Source: Hwanghaeella sp964350445
Lineage (GTDB): Bacteria; Pseudomonadota; Alphaproteobacteria; UBA8366; Aestuariispiraceae
Assembly (NCBI GenBank): GCA_964350445.1
Contig: CAYGKA010000006.1
Coordinates: 67,370 to 131,369, forward strand
Length of the DNA: 64,000 bases
Direction: 5' to 3'
The position numbers were made by a program, and so were the translations under genes. Below, one piece after another: positions 43,217 through 52,031 of this stretch. The notes beneath the pieces are model-generated. The model had not been told where the DNA came from. It did not search any database and was given only the letters and a program-made list of their open reading frames with translations. How positions within the stretch are numbered: position 1 is the stretch's first letter; each line of letters opens with the position of its first letter.

Positions 43217-43284
43217 TGTACTCTTGTTGCGGTCATATAATTTTGTATTCTAATAACTGTCAATGTATTCTATAGGAATACATT
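43217..43284. promoter_or_regulatory. IclR operator with inverted repeat and half-sites
   Basis: AATGTATTC (43262-43270) and GAATACATT (43276-43284) form a perfect 9-bp inverted repeat with a 5-bp spacer. Further half-sites, TGTATTC at 43244-43250 and TGTACTC at 43217-43223, lie upstream in the same orientation. The element sits in the 123-bp divergent gap between the CoA cluster and the IclR gene, so it is the likely IclR operator controlling both directions. Confidence 0.7.
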
Positions 43285-43303
43285 AAGAGCTTCCGGGCAG
43301 GAT

Positions 43304-44041
43304 ATGAGCGCAAGGCCACTTTCGAGCGTACTGAAATGTTTCGATCTGCTTGAGCTGATCGCGCAGGCAAACGGCCCCTTGCGGCTCGCCGACCTGGCCC
43401 GGGAAAGCAACGAGTCCCGCGCCACCACCTATCAACGCCTTCTGACCCTCACGACCGCGGGCTGGGTCGAGCGTCTGTCGGACGGCACCTATCGCCTTTC
43501 GCTGCGCGCCTGCCGCTTCGCAAACACCGCCCTGGAACAGGCTGGTCTTGGCGAACGCGCCCTTCCCGCCCTTGAGAAACTTACCGAACGGACCGGGGAA
43601 ACCAGTTCCCTCGTCGCTCTCGAAAGCGACCGTATCGTTATCGCCCAGCGGGTTGAATCCCGCGGCATGCTGCGGGCCGATCTGCGGGTCGGTTCGGAAT
43701 TGTCCTTTGTGGAAAGCGGGTCGGGGCAAATCTGGGTGAGCTTCGGTCCACCGGACCTTGCCGAACGCTTGAACCAAAAAGGCATCGAGACGATCCCGCC
43801 ACACAGAAGCGCCGACATCAGGGAAAAGGGTTATACCGTTTCCGGCGGCGGCAGAACACTTGCCGGGATCGCGGTGATCGCGGTGCCGGTCTTGAGCAAA
43901 CAAGGCGAATGCCTGTTCTCCCTCTCCCTGGTCGGGCCGGACAACCGGTTCAAGCCGGAAACCGCCATCGCCGACATAAAACAGGCGGCCGGTGAAATCG
44001 GGACTCTCCTCTCGGGCATCGGCCGAAAGGCCCAAGCATAG
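43304..44041 (+). CDS. IclR-family transcriptional regulator
   Basis: 245 residues. N-terminal winged HTH: SVLKCFDLLELIAQANGPLR, SRATTYQRLLTLTTAGWVER; C-terminal effector domain: ERTGETSSLVALESDRIVIA, VGSELSFVESGSGQIWVSF and GRTLAGIAVIAVPV. IclR proteins next to aromatic or alicyclic CoA pathways usually respond to the acid or its CoA ester. It is divergent from the CoA cluster, with a clear operator between them. Confidence 0.9.
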   Translation: MSARPLSSVLKCFDLLELIAQANGPLRLADLARESNESRATTYQRLLTLTTAGWVERLSDGTYRLSLRACRFANTALEQAGLGERALPALEKLTERTGETSSLVALESDRIVIAQRVESRGMLRADLRVGSELSFVESGSGQIWVSFGPPDLAERLNQKGIETIPPHRSADIREKGYTVSGGGRTLAGIAVIAVPVLSKQGECLFSLSLVGPDNRFKPETAIADIKQAAGEIGTLLSGIGRKAQA

Positions 44042-44093
44042 CGCCGGGACCGATTTGTGGGCAGGCGACAACACCGACCGGACCCGGCCCATT

Positions 44094-44615
44094 CTATTTC
44101 TCGAAACCGATCCAGTTCTTATGCGCCATCAACCGATCGGTCCGCGCCGGGACCTGATCAGTCGGCATCGGGTCGATCCGAATTCGCGACAAACGTTTGA
44201 AGGCGAATTTCCAAACCCCATCGACCCGCCGATACTCGTCCTCGTAATGACCGAGACCGGTGAAGCCCCGATGGCCCGGTGCCTCTACCGGGCTTGCCCC
44301 GTCTAGCAGTTCGACGATGTCCATCATCGCCCAAATCGCACGGGCCCGCGCCGGGCCGTCAAAAGTGATCTCCGGCATATGGCAATGGTGAACCGTCAAG
44401 GCACTGGTAAGCCGTGCACTGATACCGGTGATGAACTGATCGACCGTAGAGCCGGTCGGCGCAGATCCGAACCCTTCGAAACTTGCATCGTCGAGAAATA
44501 ATCCCCGCAGTTCCGGCCATTGTTTGGTGTCGAGAAAGCGGCAGTATTGCGCTTTCAGCAGCTTGATCTTCTCACGGTCGACGAGTCGTTCCTCGGTGAT
44601 GTGACTTTGTACCAT
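44094..44615 (-). CDS. SnoaL/NTF2-like protein
   Basis: 173 residues from the ATG at 44615, chosen for the strong GGGAGGGG site just upstream; the frame extends to 44693 without a good ribosome site. It is an NTF2-like cone domain of the SnoaL_4/dioxygenase-beta type: REKIKLLKAQYCRFLDTKQW, LFLDDASFEGFG, TVHHCHMPEITFDG and HYEDEYRRVDGVWKFAFKRL. It may be an isomerase, dehydratase or small accessory subunit. It lies 135 bp after the CoA ligase and is the distal gene of the second minus-strand cluster. Confidence 0.8.
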   Translation of the reverse strand: MVQSHITEERLVDREKIKLLKAQYCRFLDTKQWPELRGLFLDDASFEGFGSAPTGSTVDQFITGISARLTSALTVHHCHMPEITFDGPARARAIWAMMDIVELLDGASPVEAPGHRGFTGLGHYEDEYRRVDGVWKFAFKRLSRIRIDPMPTDQVPARTDRLMAHKNWIGFEK

Positions 44616-44750
44616 GTCCCCTCCCAACTGCTGGATTTCCAAGCGGCGTTGTTCGCTATTTCGAATTCTCCGCTTGGGATAAAGCCATGGCAAGGCGGCG
44701 AGCCTGACCGTCAGGACCGACTGTTTTTCGGGAAAAGAGGTATACGCCGA

Positions 44751-46370
44751 TTACTCCGCTTGAATCTCGATCAAGCCGCGCTCGACCAGCAATTCGCGGA
44801 TCATCTTCTTGGTGATTTTGCCATAGGCCGATTTGGGCATCTCTTCGAGGAAGATGAACTTCTTGGGCATTTTGTAGCCGGCAATCTTCGGCTTCAGCCA
44901 GTTCGCAAGCTCGTCGCCCTCCACGGCACCACCGTCGCGAAGCACGCAAACGGCAATACCCACTTCACCCCACGTCGGGTCGGGCACGCCCAGAACCGCC
45001 GTTTCACTGATGGCATCATGGGTCAGTATCTTTTCTTCGATCTCACGCGGATAGATGTTCGAGCCGCCGGATATGTACATGTCGGATTCCCGGCCCGTGA
45101 TGTAAAGATATCCCTGCGCATCCATGTGGCCCAGATCGCCGGTCCGGAACCAACCGTTCCGAAAGGCCTTGGCGTTGGCTTCGGGATTGTCGAAGTAACC
45201 GGCGAAGACTGCCGGACCGATCACGCAGATCTCGCCGGTCTCGCCCGCCGCCAATTCGTTGCCCTGGCCATCCTGGATCGAGACCTGCATCCCCGTGCGT
45301 TCGTAGCCGCAACTGCCGATCCGCATCAACGCGTCGTCAGCGAAATGTTCGTCTGTCGGCAGCACAGTGATATTGCCCGTAACTTCGCCAAGTCCGAAGT
45401 ATTGAACGAGTACCGGACCCAGCTTTTCCAAAGCGCGCTGCTGATCCGCCCGGTACATCGGCGCACCGGCATAAATCACATGACGCAGGCTGGTATGGTC
45501 GTGGTCATCGACCGCCGGATGCTCCACAAGGAGTTTTACGATGGTCGGCACCGTGAACAAGTTCTCGATCCGGTACTCCTCCACCAACGCCCAGGCGATG
45601 TTCGGATCGAATCGCCCTGGCGGCAGCAGGACGGTCGCGGCGCCTGCCGCCACCTGCGTCAGTTGGTGAATGCCCGCGCCATGGCTGAGCGGCGCGACGA
45701 CGAGCGATCGGCTGTCTCGGCCGGTTCCGGGCATCAGGTCGTGCAAATGGTTGAGTAGAACGAAGGCCATCTGGCCATGGGTCAGCACCGCGGCCTTCGG
45801 CCGGCCGGTGGTGCCGGATGTAAAAAAGAACCAGCAGGGATCGTCCTGACCGACAGGGCAGTCCGCTACCGGCAGGCCCTTGTGGTCCGCGATCAGCGTT
45901 TCGATATCCCGGTCGTCCCCACTGCCGATCGAGACAACGAATTCCACCTTCTCCGCCTGGCATGCCGCCGCGTGATCGGGAAACTCGGCCCCGCAGATCA
46001 TGCCGCGGGCGCCGCTGGAACGCGCCAGCCAGGCGACCTCGTCAGGGCTTTGACGGAAATTCGTCGGCACCCAGACGACGCCCAGCCGGAAACTGGCGAG
46101 CATGGATTCGAACATCTGGTTGCAGTTCTGCGACTGCACCAGCAAGCGGTCGCCTTTGACCAAACCGAACCTGTCGCGCAACCCGGCCGCCAGCGCGGAA
46201 ACGCGGGCATCCAATTCCGCCCAAGTCCAACGTTCCTCGCCCCAGACGAGAGCCAAGTTTTCCGGGTCCCGGCGGGCGTTCCGTGTCAGGAAATGCGCCA
46301 GGTTCGCTACTCTGGTCGAACACCGCGCGACACCGCCTTTCGGATCGGCAAGGGGTGATGCCCAATTCAT
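44751..46370 (-). CDS. AMP-dependent acyl-CoA synthetase (fatty-acid-CoA-ligase-like)
   Basis: 539 residues from the ATG at 46370 (GGAG eight bases before; a GTG at 46379 is possible). ANL motifs: FFTSGTTGRPKAAVLTHGQ, VQYFGLGEVTGNITVLP, RTGDLGHMDAQGYLYITGRE with SDMYISGGSNIYPREIEE, and SAYGKITKKMIREL with the catalytic Lys. It activates a carboxylic acid. It follows an SDR gene and is probably part of the second catabolic cluster, independent of the ligase at 39469. Confidence 0.88.
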   Translation of the reverse strand: MNWASPLADPKGGVARCSTRVANLAHFLTRNARRDPENLALVWGEERWTWAELDARVSALAAGLRDRFGLVKGDRLLVQSQNCNQMFESMLASFRLGVVWVPTNFRQSPDEVAWLARSSGARGMICGAEFPDHAAACQAEKVEFVVSIGSGDDRDIETLIADHKGLPVADCPVGQDDPCWFFFTSGTTGRPKAAVLTHGQMAFVLLNHLHDLMPGTGRDSRSLVVAPLSHGAGIHQLTQVAAGAATVLLPPGRFDPNIAWALVEEYRIENLFTVPTIVKLLVEHPAVDDHDHTSLRHVIYAGAPMYRADQQRALEKLGPVLVQYFGLGEVTGNITVLPTDEHFADDALMRIGSCGYERTGMQVSIQDGQGNELAAGETGEICVIGPAVFAGYFDNPEANAKAFRNGWFRTGDLGHMDAQGYLYITGRESDMYISGGSNIYPREIEEKILTHDAISETAVLGVPDPTWGEVGIAVCVLRDGGAVEGDELANWLKPKIAGYKMPKKFIFLEEMPKSAYGKITKKMIRELLVERGLIEIQAE

Positions 46371-46418
46371 GTCATACACTCCGTCTAGGATCGTTTTTGG
46401 TGGAGGGTCCGGTCAATC

Positions 46419-47216
46419 CTACGCGATGCGACCCGTCAGGCCACCATCGACGATGATATGCGTCCCGTTGACGTAGCGCGCCTCGTCACTCGCCAGAAAC
46501 AACGCGGCATAGGCCGTGTCCCAGGCATCGCCCATCTTGCCCGTCGGCGATTGTGCGTCGCGCTTTTCGATCATCTCATCGACGCCGGCGCCGTAACTCG
46601 CGGCCAGCGGCTCGCGGATCATTGGCGTATTCATCAGGCCCGGCATGACGCAATTGGCGCGAATCCCCTGGCCAGCATATTGCAACGCCACGTTCTGCGT
46701 CAGCGCAAGGACCGCGGCCTTTGTCGCCGAATAGGCGGCATAGGGAAAACCGAGCCATCGTATCCCTGCAATCGATCCGATATTGACGATGGAACCCGCC
46801 TGCTGTTCCACCATGATCGGCAACACATGCTTGCAGGCCAAGAAGATACCGGTCTGATTCACCGCAACAACGCGATTCCAGCTTTCCTCCGACGCTTCGA
46901 CCGGGCCACCCGTTTCGGCAATGCCGACATTGTTGTGCAACACGTCGATGCGGCCATAGCTGTCGCGCGCGAAGGCGGCCGTCGCCGCAAGATCGGCGCT
47001 GGACGTAACATCCGCCTGCACCGATACCGCATCCCCGCCTTCTTCCCGTATCAACAGGGCGGTTCTTTCCGCGGCCTCCGGGTCGCGGTCGGCCACCACC
47101 ACGCGAGCTCCTTCGCGGGCATAGAGCGCCGCGGCGGCCTTGCCGTTCGACCACCCTTCGGTCAGGGCGCCGCCGCCGACCACCAAGACCGCCTTGCCCT
47201 TCATGCGTTCCGCCAT
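46419..47216 (-). CDS. SDR-family dehydrogenase
   Basis: 265 residues, classical SDR with an unusual nucleotide loop (VLVVGGGALTEGWSNGKAAA instead of TGxxxGIG). The catalytic residues are present: Ser in SIVNIGSIAG and YAAYSATKAAVLALTQ with Tyr and Lys. NNVGIAE replaces the usual NNAG. VVVADRDPEAAER suggests NAD preference (Asp after beta-2). A GGAGGAA site precedes the ATG. The exact alcohol or ketone is unknown. Confidence 0.87.
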   Translation of the reverse strand: MAERMKGKAVLVVGGGALTEGWSNGKAAAALYAREGARVVVADRDPEAAERTALLIREEGGDAVSVQADVTSSADLAATAAFARDSYGRIDVLHNNVGIAETGGPVEASEESWNRVVAVNQTGIFLACKHVLPIMVEQQAGSIVNIGSIAGIRWLGFPYAAYSATKAAVLALTQNVALQYAGQGIRANCVMPGLMNTPMIREPLAASYGAGVDEMIEKRDAQSPTGKMGDAWDTAYAALFLASDEARYVNGTHIIVDGGLTGRIA

Positions 47217-47302
47217 GGTTCCTCCTCGGTGCTTCCCGCGCAGGCGCCGCCGCGGAGCGATGTCCTAAGCTTTCGGAGAGCTACATCTTCAAGGTTTTTG
47301 CA

Positions 47303-47326
47303 ACCCCGGCGCGGAAGCGCCGGGGT
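47303..47326. other. Strong hairpin without T tract
   Basis: ACCCCGGCGC (47303-47312), loop GGAA, GCGCCGGGGT (47317-47326): a perfect 10-bp stem in the 165-bp gap between the GlcG-like gene and the SDR gene. Neither side has a proper T run, so it is a weak or Rho-assisted terminator at best, or an mRNA-stabilising element. Confidence 0.5.
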
Positions 47327-47381
47327 CTAGCATCTAAGAGGCCGCTAGGTGCCCTGACCCGAATGCAGGCCAGGCACTTTC

Positions 47382-47807
47382 CTAACCGCAATCGGCTTCC
47401 AGCCCGGCCTTTTCAATCGCCGCAACGGCCAGCGCTTCGTCATCGTCAGAGGCCGCGCCCGTGATCCCGACCGCGCCAATGATGCGCCCGTCCTGTTTGA
47501 CCAAAACGCCGCCCGGCACGGGCACCATCAAACCGTCGGACAGGGCGTTGACCGACTCAATGAAATAGGGCTGTTGCTGTGCCCTTTCGAACAAGGCGCG
47601 CGACCCTATACCCATGGCAACCGCGCCATTTGCCTTGCCGTGCGCGATTTTCGGACGCAAGGGGCTGGACCCGTCTTCCCGCGCCAGAGCGACGAGATCG
47701 CCCGCCGCGTCGACCACACAGGCCGTCATGGGCGGCATTTTCTTAGCGCGCGCGTCGGCAAGAATGGAATCGATCATCGTTCGGGCGGTATCGAGTTTGA
47801 TTGTCAT
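47382..47807 (-). CDS. GlcG/HbpS-family (DUF336) protein
   Basis: 141 residues of the GlcG/HbpS heme-binding-like fold: ARTMIDSILADARAKKMPPM, VVDAAGDLVALAREDGSSPL, MVPVPGGVLVKQDGRIIGAV and SDDDEALAVAAIEKAG. Members are small cytosolic or exported proteins found in many catabolic operons (glycolate, propanediol, aromatic), usually of unclear biochemical role. No signal peptide here. It lies 96 bp after the SMP-30 gene on the same strand. Confidence 0.88.
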   Translation of the reverse strand: MTIKLDTARTMIDSILADARAKKMPPMTACVVDAAGDLVALAREDGSSPLRPKIAHGKANGAVAMGIGSRALFERAQQQPYFIESVNALSDGLMVPVPGGVLVKQDGRIIGAVGITGAASDDDEALAVAAIEKAGLEADCG

Positions 47808-47903
47808 CTGTGAAGAACCTCAATGGAGAAAAAGGGGAACGCAGGGGGACCCTGACGGAAACAGACAGGCGTCGCAATGGCCGCCAACGCGGCCAGCGCA
47901 ATC

Positions 47904-48872
47904 CTATCCTCCGGCCACGCCGGCGACGTTGACGTAAAGTGCGTAGACGGAGTGGCTTGCCGCCATGAAAATGCGGCTATTGGCGCGCCCACCGAAACAC
48001 AGATTGGCGCATCGTTCGGGCAAGGCGATACGGCCGATCGGCGTGCCGTCCGGCGCAAAGATCATCACGCCATCGAGATCGGCTGTCCCCATACCCCATC
48101 CGCACCAGAGATTGCCTTGGACATCGACACGAAAGCCGTCTGGCGTTCCGTCGCCGGCATCGATCAGGGTGCGCTTCCCGCCGATCGTCACCCCGTCCGG
48201 GGAGACGTCGTATTCAAGAATCTTTCGGTTCGGCTGGCCTCGGGACTCGACGATGTAGAGCTTTGTTTCGTCCGGTGAAAAGGCGAGGCCGTTGGGGCCG
48301 AGAATGTCGTCGGCGACAACCGTCACCGTGCCTGACACCGGGTCGACACGATAAACGTTCTGCCCAAGTTCAGGTTCAGCCTTATATCCCTCGTAATTCC
48401 CGGCAATGCCGAACGGCGGGTCGGTGAACCATATTGATCCATCCGATTTTACCACGACATCGTTCGGTGAATTGAACCGCTTCCCGTCATAGCCATCCGC
48501 GATAACGGTGATACTGCCGTCATATTCCGTGCGCGTGACGCGCCGTCCCCCGTGCTCGCATGTGACGAGACGACCTTGCCGGTCGCGGGTCTGTCCATTG
48601 CCGAAATTCGAGGGGTTCCGATAAGCGGAAACATGTCCCGTGACCTCGTCCCAGCGCATGATCCTGTTGTTCGGAATGTCACTCCACAGAAGATACCGGC
48701 CGTCACCGAACCAAACCGGCCCTTCGGACCATCGACACCCGGTGGCGAGGCGCTCGACCCCCGCCAACGGCAACCGGAGCTTATCGAATCTGGGATCCAG
48801 GGACATGACCGAAGGGTCCGGATAACGCGCGGAAGGCCGCCATTCATCGTGCTTGTTGCCGCTATCCGACAT
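47904..48872 (-). CDS. SMP-30/gluconolactonase-family lactonase
   Basis: 322 residues from the ATG at 48872, with GAGGCAAAG upstream. Six-bladed beta-propeller of the SGL family. Metal ligand positions are recognisable: Glu in WSEGPVWFGDG, Asn in FNSPNDVVVKSDGSIWFTDP and Asp in LAFSPDETKLYIVES. It probably hydrolyses a sugar or aldonic lactone produced by one of the neighbouring dehydrogenases. No signal peptide, so cytoplasmic. Confidence 0.88.
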   Translation of the reverse strand: MSDSGNKHDEWRPSARYPDPSVMSLDPRFDKLRLPLAGVERLATGCRWSEGPVWFGDGRYLLWSDIPNNRIMRWDEVTGHVSAYRNPSNFGNGQTRDRQGRLVTCEHGGRRVTRTEYDGSITVIADGYDGKRFNSPNDVVVKSDGSIWFTDPPFGIAGNYEGYKAEPELGQNVYRVDPVSGTVTVVADDILGPNGLAFSPDETKLYIVESRGQPNRKILEYDVSPDGVTIGGKRTLIDAGDGTPDGFRVDVQGNLWCGWGMGTADLDGVMIFAPDGTPIGRIALPERCANLCFGGRANSRIFMAASHSVYALYVNVAGVAGG

Positions 48873-49072
48873 TATCTTTGCCTCACCCAAAAATTCCAAT
48901 CAGGCGCGGAGTTTAAGGCAGGGATGACGGTCTGAACAGAGCAAGCCGCAAGGCAAATTCCAATCATCCGGCGGAGGATACTCCACCGTGATTGAACGCG
49001 CGGCTATGGAGCGAACAAGTTTTTTTGTTTGGTGCAAAACGCTACAGGTCAATGTCGGCAGATGATCGGCGC

Positions 49073-49864
49073 TTAGTGCATTCCGCCTGTGGCGCCGCCG
49101 TCAATGGCGATTTGGACACCTTGGATATGGCGCGATGCAGGCGCGCATAGAAAGGCAACCGCATTCGCAACGTCTTCCGGCTGCCCCAGACGGCGGATTC
49201 CGGCCCCGCTGACATTGCGTTCCTTGGCTTCCGCAATGGAAATGCCTTCGTTCTTCGCCTGTTGTTCCAGCAGCATCTGCATCCGGTCGGAAACGGTCAT
49301 CCCGGGATGCACGATGTTAACGTTCACATCGTCTTTCAGTCCCTGCTTGGACAGCGACTTCGTGAAATGGGCGAGTGCCGCGTTGACCGCGCCGCCGACC
49401 ATGAAACCGGGGCCCGGCGTATAGGCGGCCGCCCCACCGACATTGACGACGGTTCCCTTGGCTTGCTTGAGCGCCGGCCAGAAAAGCCGCGACAGACGCA
49501 CCGCCCCGTGGAACTTCAGGTCAAAGCCGTCCAACCATTCCGAGTCCGGTTGCGCAGGAAACAGACCGGCTTTGGTGTCGCCGGCGCAGTTGACCAGGAT
49601 ATCGACACGCCCAAAGCGGTCGACAGCTGCCTTGGCGGCCTGTTCGCAGCCTTCCAATGTCGTCAAATCCGCCGCACAAAAATCCGCAGCGACAGCATGG
49701 CCCGTTGCGATTTCACCTGCAGCCGCAGCCAAGGCATCGCCCGACCGCGCCAACAGAAAAACATCCGCACCATCCGCCGCCAAGCGATCCGCAATGGCGC
49801 GCCCGATCCCCTTGCTCGCGCCAGAAACAACGGCGATTTTTCCGGCCAAAATTTTCCCCTGCAC
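49073..49864 (-). CDS. SDR-fold protein lacking the Ser-Tyr-Lys triad
   Basis: 263 residues. The nucleotide fold is intact (AVVSGASKGIGRAIADRLAA, LVNCAGDTKAG, VNIVHPGM), but the active site is not: the Ser position reads VNVGGAAAY, and where YxxxK should stand the sequence is GGAVNAALAHFTKSL, giving Gly for Tyr and Asn for Lys. The DNA on this stretch has no frameshift. It may be an atypical SDR branch with different chemistry or a non-catalytic binding protein. Start is a GTG at 49864 with GGAGGAACG upstream, 29 bp after the next SDR gene. Confidence 0.83.
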   Translation of the reverse strand: MQGKILAGKIAVVSGASKGIGRAIADRLAADGADVFLLARSGDALAAAAGEIATGHAVAADFCAADLTTLEGCEQAAKAAVDRFGRVDILVNCAGDTKAGLFPAQPDSEWLDGFDLKFHGAVRLSRLFWPALKQAKGTVVNVGGAAAYTPGPGFMVGGAVNAALAHFTKSLSKQGLKDDVNVNIVHPGMTVSDRMQMLLEQQAKNEGISIAEAKERNVSGAGIRRLGQPEDVANAVAFLCAPASRHIQGVQIAIDGGATGGMH

Positions 49865-49893
49865 GATCGTTCCTCCCCTGAGCTCCGGGTCGC

Positions 49894-50721
49894 CTATTGG
49901 CTCGCCGTTACGCCGCCATCAACATAGATTATCTGGCCCGTCATGTAACTGCCGGCCGGCGCGGCGAAAGTAATCACGGGGCCGGTTACCTCGGTAGGGT
50001 CGCCAATACGGCCCAGCGGATTCCTGTCCAAGATGAAGTCCCGGAAATCCGCGTTCTCGAGATGCGGCTTGATACGATCCGATTGGATAAAGGTAGGCGC
50101 GACGCCGTTCACGGTAATGCCGTGGGGCGCCAATTCCATCGCGTGCTGCTTTACCAGCATCAACAGACCGCCCTTGGTGCTGCAATAGGCGGAGTATCCC
50201 CGGCCGCGAAGGGCCAGTTGTGAGCGAACAGAGAGCAGATGAATATGCCGTCCCGGCTTCCCCGCTTCGATTTGAATGCGCGCCACAGCCTGGCCCAGGA
50301 ACATGCCGGCCTTCAAATTCGTCTCGTACATCAGGTCGAAGGTCTCTTCCGTAACCTCCAGCAACTTCTGCTCCCGCTGAATGCCGACGCAGTTTACCAG
50401 GATGTCGATGCCACCATGTTCCGTGGCAATGCCCTCCGCCACGGTTCGAATATCCCCAACCGACCGCGCGTCGAGGGCATACCCGGCGGCCTGGAAACCG
50501 GCAACACGGATGTCGGCTGCAAGCGCTTCGGCCTTGCCGCGGTTCGGTCCGGCGACCGTGACAAACGCGCCCTGCACCGCCAACGCCCAGCAGATTGCCG
50601 CCCCGAGTGCGCCGTACCCGCCCGGCACAAAGGCGACGGCGCCGGTCAGGTCGAACTGCGTCTTCAGCTTTTCCAGGTCGATGGTGGGCGTCAGGCTTTC
50701 CCTGACGATCGGTTCGGACAT
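49894..50721 (-). CDS. SDR-family dehydrogenase (gluconate 5-dehydrogenase-like)
   Basis: 275 residues, classical SDR: FVPGGYGALGAAICWALA as the nucleotide loop, LVNCVGIQREQ, the Ser in IHLLSVRSQLAL and the GYSAYCSTKGGLLML Tyr/Lys pair. The overall pattern, with a ~20-residue N-terminal extension, resembles KduD/gluconate 5-dehydrogenase enzymes of sugar-acid catabolism. It begins four bases after the Gfo/Idh/MocA stop, so the two are translationally linked. Works with the lactonase in a plausible polyol/aldonate oxidation. Confidence 0.87.
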   Translation of the reverse strand: MSEPIVRESLTPTIDLEKLKTQFDLTGAVAFVPGGYGALGAAICWALAVQGAFVTVAGPNRGKAEALAADIRVAGFQAAGYALDARSVGDIRTVAEGIATEHGGIDILVNCVGIQREQKLLEVTEETFDLMYETNLKAGMFLGQAVARIQIEAGKPGRHIHLLSVRSQLALRGRGYSAYCSTKGGLLMLVKQHAMELAPHGITVNGVAPTFIQSDRIKPHLENADFRDFILDRNPLGRIGDPTEVTGPVITFAAPAGSYMTGQIIYVDGGVTASQ

Positions 50722-50725
50722 GCGA

Positions 50726-51730
50726 TTAGACCTCTATTCCGGCGGCGGTATACACGGATTCCATCAACCGCAACGTTTCCAGATTGTCGAGCCTGTCCGT
50801 TTCGAAAGGCGCATCCGTTCGGATGCCGTGGACAAATTGCCGTATCGCCTCTGTGAAGCATTCCTGGTAGCGACCGGCAAGATCGACCTTTTCCGCCCTG
50901 TCTTCCTGTCCCACCAAGAAGATACGGTCGAAATCCATCACCAGCGTACCGGTCGTACCGACCACCTCGTAGCGGTCCGCCGGCAGGGGTTGGTAACCAG
51001 GCGCGGTCAGCGTGCCGTCGGCCACCGCGACAAGGCCGGCCTCGCCCCGCAGCACGATCGTCGCCGTATCTTCCCCCGGCAGGTCCATATTGAGGCGTCC
51101 CAGCACCGCGGAAGCGACCGTCAGCGGACCCAGCGTGCAGCGCATGATGTCCAGGTGGTGGATCATCGTCTCGAAAACGATGTTGCGGTCGAAGCCGGTC
51201 AGATAGGGTTGCCGGTCGACCAGAAAGGGTGTCTCGCCGTTCAGGGAAACGAGGCCCGAACAACGAACCGTCATCGCGGCATGGCGCGGTGTGCCGATCC
51301 TGCCCTGGTTGATCCAGTCGCGGACGATGCGATAATGCGGACGGAAGCGATAATTCTCATGCACCATGAAGCGCACGCGCTCTCCAATCTCCGCGATAAG
51401 GGCTTCGGCTTCGCGAACAGTCCGGGTCAAGGGCTTCTGGCACATGACATGGATGCCGCGGTCCGCTGCCGCACGGGCGATGGGCGCATGAGCGTCGACG
51501 GAAGCGGCAATGTCCACCGCATCGATACCGCCATCGTCGAACATCGCATCGGCATCGGTATAAATGCGGTCGATGCCAAATTCCTGCGCGCGCGCCGCCG
51601 CCCTGTCACGATCGGTATCGCAGACGGCAACAACCGCCGCCCCTTCCACGGCTTCCCAGCCACGGAAATGGAATTGGCTGATCATACCGGTGCCAACGAC
51701 CGCAGCGCGTAAAGTCGACCCATTAGCCAT
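50726..51730 (-). CDS. Gfo/Idh/MocA-family oxidoreductase
   Basis: 334 residues. The N-terminal NAD(P) fold has LRAAVVGTGMISQFHFRGWE and VVAVCDTDRDRA. The catalytic-lysine motif, usually EKP, reads CQKPLTRTVREAE and retains the Lys. The C-terminal alpha/beta domain includes MVHENYRFRPHYRIVRDWI and FETMIHHLDIMRCTLG, giving the acid/base His region. Such enzymes oxidise sugars, inositols or their acids. It overlaps the upstream cupin by eight bases. Confidence 0.9.
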   Translation of the reverse strand: MANGSTLRAAVVGTGMISQFHFRGWEAVEGAAVVAVCDTDRDRAAARAQEFGIDRIYTDADAMFDDGGIDAVDIAASVDAHAPIARAAADRGIHVMCQKPLTRTVREAEALIAEIGERVRFMVHENYRFRPHYRIVRDWINQGRIGTPRHAAMTVRCSGLVSLNGETPFLVDRQPYLTGFDRNIVFETMIHHLDIMRCTLGPLTVASAVLGRLNMDLPGEDTATIVLRGEAGLVAVADGTLTAPGYQPLPADRYEVVGTTGTLVMDFDRIFLVGQEDRAEKVDLAGRYQECFTEAIRQFVHGIRTDAPFETDRLDNLETLRLMESVYTAAGIEV

Positions 51731-52031
51731 AACCGTACAACCACCTCGATACTCTGCCCGAAATATTCTTCAGGGAATGGGATACGCCGCGCGGAATGAA
51801 GATCAGGTCGCCCGGCTCGGCGATGAAGGTTTCGGACCCTACCGTGATTTCCAACCGCCCGTCTTCCACCATTACGTATTCGTTGGTCGAATGAACGAAG
51901 TCGTTCCATTCCTGCCCTGGCGGGTCGATGAACCGCGCGAAAGAGAACCCTTCCGCCTGCCAATCTCGGCGCACCGTTTCCGCATCCACAGGCGCCGGAT
52001 AGCGCCCCCTGTCCACTGTCTGAATAGTCAT
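51723..52031 (-). CDS. Small cupin protein
   Basis: 102 residues, single cupin_2 barrel: EWNDFVHSTNEYVMVEDGRL and GDLIFIPRGVSHSLKNIS. Metal ligands are partly conserved (His in DFVHSTNE, Glu in NEYVMVEDG, His in GVSHSLKN). It could be an isomerase, epimerase or sensor of the catabolic substrate. It overlaps the ABC ATPase upstream (ATGA) and the oxidoreductase downstream, showing that transport and catabolic genes form one transcription unit. Confidence 0.85.
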   Translation of the reverse strand: MTIQTVDRGRYPAPVDAETVRRDWQAEGFSFARFIDPPGQEWNDFVHSTNEYVMVEDGRLEITVGSETFIAEPGDLIFIPRGVSHSLKNISGRVSRWLYGYG

